Below, piece by piece: positions 62,536 to 64,000 of a DNA stretch of 64,000 bases. Every line of letters begins with the position of its first letter. Positions within the stretch are counted from its first letter, which is position 1. This DNA comes from Candidatus Rifleibacteriota bacterium (GTDB lineage Bacteria > Muiribacteriota > Ozemobacteria > Ozemobacterales > Ozemobacteraceae), in the NCBI GenBank assembly GCA_018818125.1, contig JAHISQ010000191.1, forward strand, positions 1 to 64,000, given 5' to 3'. A program made the translations under genes and the position numbers. The notes below the pieces were generated by a model. That model worked only from the letters and a program-made list of their open reading frames with translations. It had not been told where the DNA came from and ran no database searches.

Positions 62536-62875
62536 TTTCAGCCCCTCCCCGAATGTTTAAATAAGAGTGCTGACTTGGTTTCAACTCTATTTGCAAACGG
62601 TAACTGTTTTTTTTTTATTTGTCAAACCTGAGCTCGCCGTGTCAGTTATAATCCATTTGCCGATTTATGAATACTTTAAGAGATATTTTGTTTTGGATTG
62701 TTGTTCAGTAAAGGCTCTACATGCAGAACTTCCCTCTGTTTGAATTGTTATTATCGCAGGTTATTCGGCGTTTTTTCTTCGGGGATTGATTATTTGCGAT
62801 ATTTTAGGCTTGAGGCTGTTACTGTTTTGGTGCTATAGTCTGCATGCGCGAAAAAACTGAAATTAAACTCCAATT
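62536..62875. other. Intergenic region before the right-edge gene
   Basis: This 340-bp stretch holds no supported gene. It contains GCAAACGGTAACTGTTTT (62591-62608), which resembles one half of the amylase upstream hairpin, and the promoter at 62810-62839 for the next gene. Confidence 0.5.
62810..62839 (+). promoter_or_regulatory. Promoter of the right-edge gene
   Basis: -35 TTGAGG (62810-62815), 18-nt spacer, -10 TATAGT (62834-62839); ATG at 62876. Confidence 0.6.
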
Positions 62876-64000
62876 ATGCAACAAAATATAGCAAACGCTG
62901 AACTGCCCTACGCAGAGCTCAAAGAAAAATTTAATGCACTGACTGAATCAGACCAGCTTATGGTCGAAGTTCTTGCGCTTTTTTATACAAAAATCAGTGC
63001 AGCTGACCTGGCAAAAATCCTCAGGCTGCTATTTGCCAATACTGGCAACAATTTCGATTTTACTACACAGGTCGTTATGACTATCTTTGGTGCTCTTGCA
63101 AAAAAGGATATTGTTATCATCGACAATGGTCTGCTTTACTGCCGTGACGGGTATGTCGAGATTGCCTGCCGCAGCTCAGTTGTGCGTAAGCATATTCTGC
63201 CGGCGCTCAGCGCCATTCAGGGGTTTTTAAGGAATACTTACTCCGCTTCCGGGCAATCTGATCTGACAAAATATTACTCGCCGATCAGGCTTGAGAGGCT
63301 TGATTTTTTCAGTGGAAGAATGCCTTTTTTGCCCGAGTCGCGTGTGCCGATAGGCGATTCCCTGCCCGGCAATGTACTTATCGGAATGCCCCTGTTCAAG
63401 GCGGCTGTTTTTCCGTTTGAAGCAGACTGGTTTGAATGCTTGCCAACTCTTTGCCAGATCAGCGTTTTAAAAACAGCCCGGCGTTTTTCACAGGTATATT
63501 TTTATGCCTTTCCCGAACTGGTCGAATACTTTTCTGATAAGCGCTGGCTTAAATCAGAAGCCTTCTGGCGTTTCGGCGCTGCGGCAATGGCAGAACTTCA
63601 ACTGCTCAAAGGCGATTTTGAGAAAGCGCAGCTTTATGCCGAACTTTCGCAAGAGCCTGAGGCTGCTGGAATAGATGCTACGGTTGATTTTTTGCGCGGC
63701 AATACCGCAGATGCTCTAACAAAGTTTTCTAATGCAATCAGAGCGACAAAAAGGGCCCATGGCCGAAACGGCGGTTATTTAGATAATCTGGGTGATTTCT
63801 TTTATCTGGCTGCACTTCTTCGTGAAAACACCTCCGGCGGCATGAAAAAGGCTGAAGATCTGTTGGAGTCAGCCAACCGGCAGAGCGCCTTTTATTCTCC
63901 TGTTTACAGTCTGATGACTCGTTTGTTGTTGTTTAGAACTGGTGCCCGACCGTCATTTCTGACGATTTCAGATGCGGTTGGAAACAGTAAGTCGCCGCTG
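62876..64000 (+). CDS. Large protein of unknown function, N-terminal part (cut by right edge)
   Basis: The frame is open from the ATG at 62876 to the edge (375 codons). The first 110 residues (ELKEKFNALTESDQLMVEVL, KISAADLAKILRLL) look like a winged-helix-type or helical domain; the later part is helical with TPR-like pairs (EAFWRFGAAAMAELQLLKG, DFEKAQLYAELSQE). I do not recognise the family. Such N-terminal parts occur in some bacterial SNF2-type helicases, but the diagnostic domain would be outside the window. Confidence 0.7.
   Translation, partial: MQQNIANAELPYAELKEKFNALTESDQLMVEVLALFYTKISAADLAKILRLLFANTGNNFDFTTQVVMTIFGALAKKDIVIIDNGLLYCRDGYVEIACRSSVVRKHILPALSAIQGFLRNTYSASGQSDLTKYYSPIRLERLDFFSGRMPFLPESRVPIGDSLPGNVLIGMPLFKAAVFPFEADWFECLPTLCQISVLKTARRFSQVYFYAFPELVEYFSDKRWLKSEAFWRFGAAAMAELQLLKGDFEKAQLYAELSQEPEAAGIDATVDFLRGNTADALTKFSNAIRATKRAHGRNGGYLDNLGDFFYLAALLRENTSGGMKKAEDLLESANRQSAFYSPVYSLMTRLLLFRTGARPSFLTISDAVGNSKSPL

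Noticed and set aside
1..64000. CRISPR arrays, tRNA or rRNA genes
   Set aside because: No regularly spaced direct repeats and no tRNA-like cloverleaf or rRNA segment were seen on reading; a covariance search was not possible.

Overview
The window is from a Gram-negative bacterium. It has a tripartite RND efflux operon with a TolC-type outer-membrane channel, several signal peptides, and fragments of type II secretion/pilin-like domains. An anaerobic or facultative life is suggested by an anaerobic sulfite reductase operon (asrABC) with an FNT-family channel and an Rrf2 iron-sulfur-type regulator. The very large number of sensor kinases, the NHLP-like proteins and the trehalose gene set would fit a poorly sampled environmental lineage (for example a Riflebacteria-like or delta-proteobacteria-like group), but no rRNA, tRNA or ribosomal protein is present, so the phylum cannot be fixed from this window.

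Layout. 1-3.76 kb: autoregulated tetR-tolC-adaptor-RND operon (leftward) with a perfect 16-bp operator. 3.84-14.0 kb: leftward run of two-component genes (MEDS-PAS-GAF kinase, Cys4 response regulator, response regulator fused to an RsbW-like kinase domain, REC-kinase, and a giant CHASE-GAF-PAS-PAS-kinase-REC hybrid). The giant kinase is split by a 1271-bp ISAs1-family insertion with 19-bp ends and a 10-bp target duplication; removing the IS restores a 1309-codon frame. 14.1-16.3 kb: small accessory patch with a DUF2442 gene, a hicAB toxin-antitoxin pair and a small secreted protein, flanked by two degraded copies of the tetR promoter/start region. 16.4-19.9 kb: the most unusual locus. Two proteins share an NHLP-like leader domain, GIRP motifs and a PYTDEDL motif, and lie on either side of a cobalamin-type radical SAM enzyme, which suggests an undescribed peptide/protein-modification system tied to secretion-type domains. 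20-22.4 kb: GNAT, RRM RNA-binding protein, zinc-ribbon rhomboid protease. 22.4-30.2 kb: treY-treZ-treS/maltokinase operon. 30.4-39.4 kb: housekeeping and small proteins (EVE, RluA, CNBD protein, SpoIIE-type phosphatase, GNAT, sirtuin). 39.6-46.8 kb: a substrate-binding-protein/sensor kinase fusion, then sbcDC. 46.9-52.1 kb: STAS-like protein, then Rrf2-ferritin-like-asrABC-FNT operon with a clear promoter/operator. 52.3-64 kb: small zinc-ribbon protein, GAF hybrid kinase, secreted alpha-amylase, TerB-like protein, DUF2339-M48 peptidase pair, small Cys protein, PsiE-like membrane protein, and the start of an unrecognised gene cut by the right edge.

How the parts work together. The TetR operator is duplicated about 200 bp upstream of the kinase cluster in the same orientation, so the efflux repressor may also touch the kinase operon. 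The RsbW-like domain (6.7 kb), SpoIIE-type phosphatase (34 kb) and STAS-like protein (46.9 kb) are parts of the type used in partner-switching regulation. The sulfite reductase genes form a compact, translationally overlapping operon behind an Rrf2-type regulator. All names are from reading the translated sequences; no database search was possible.
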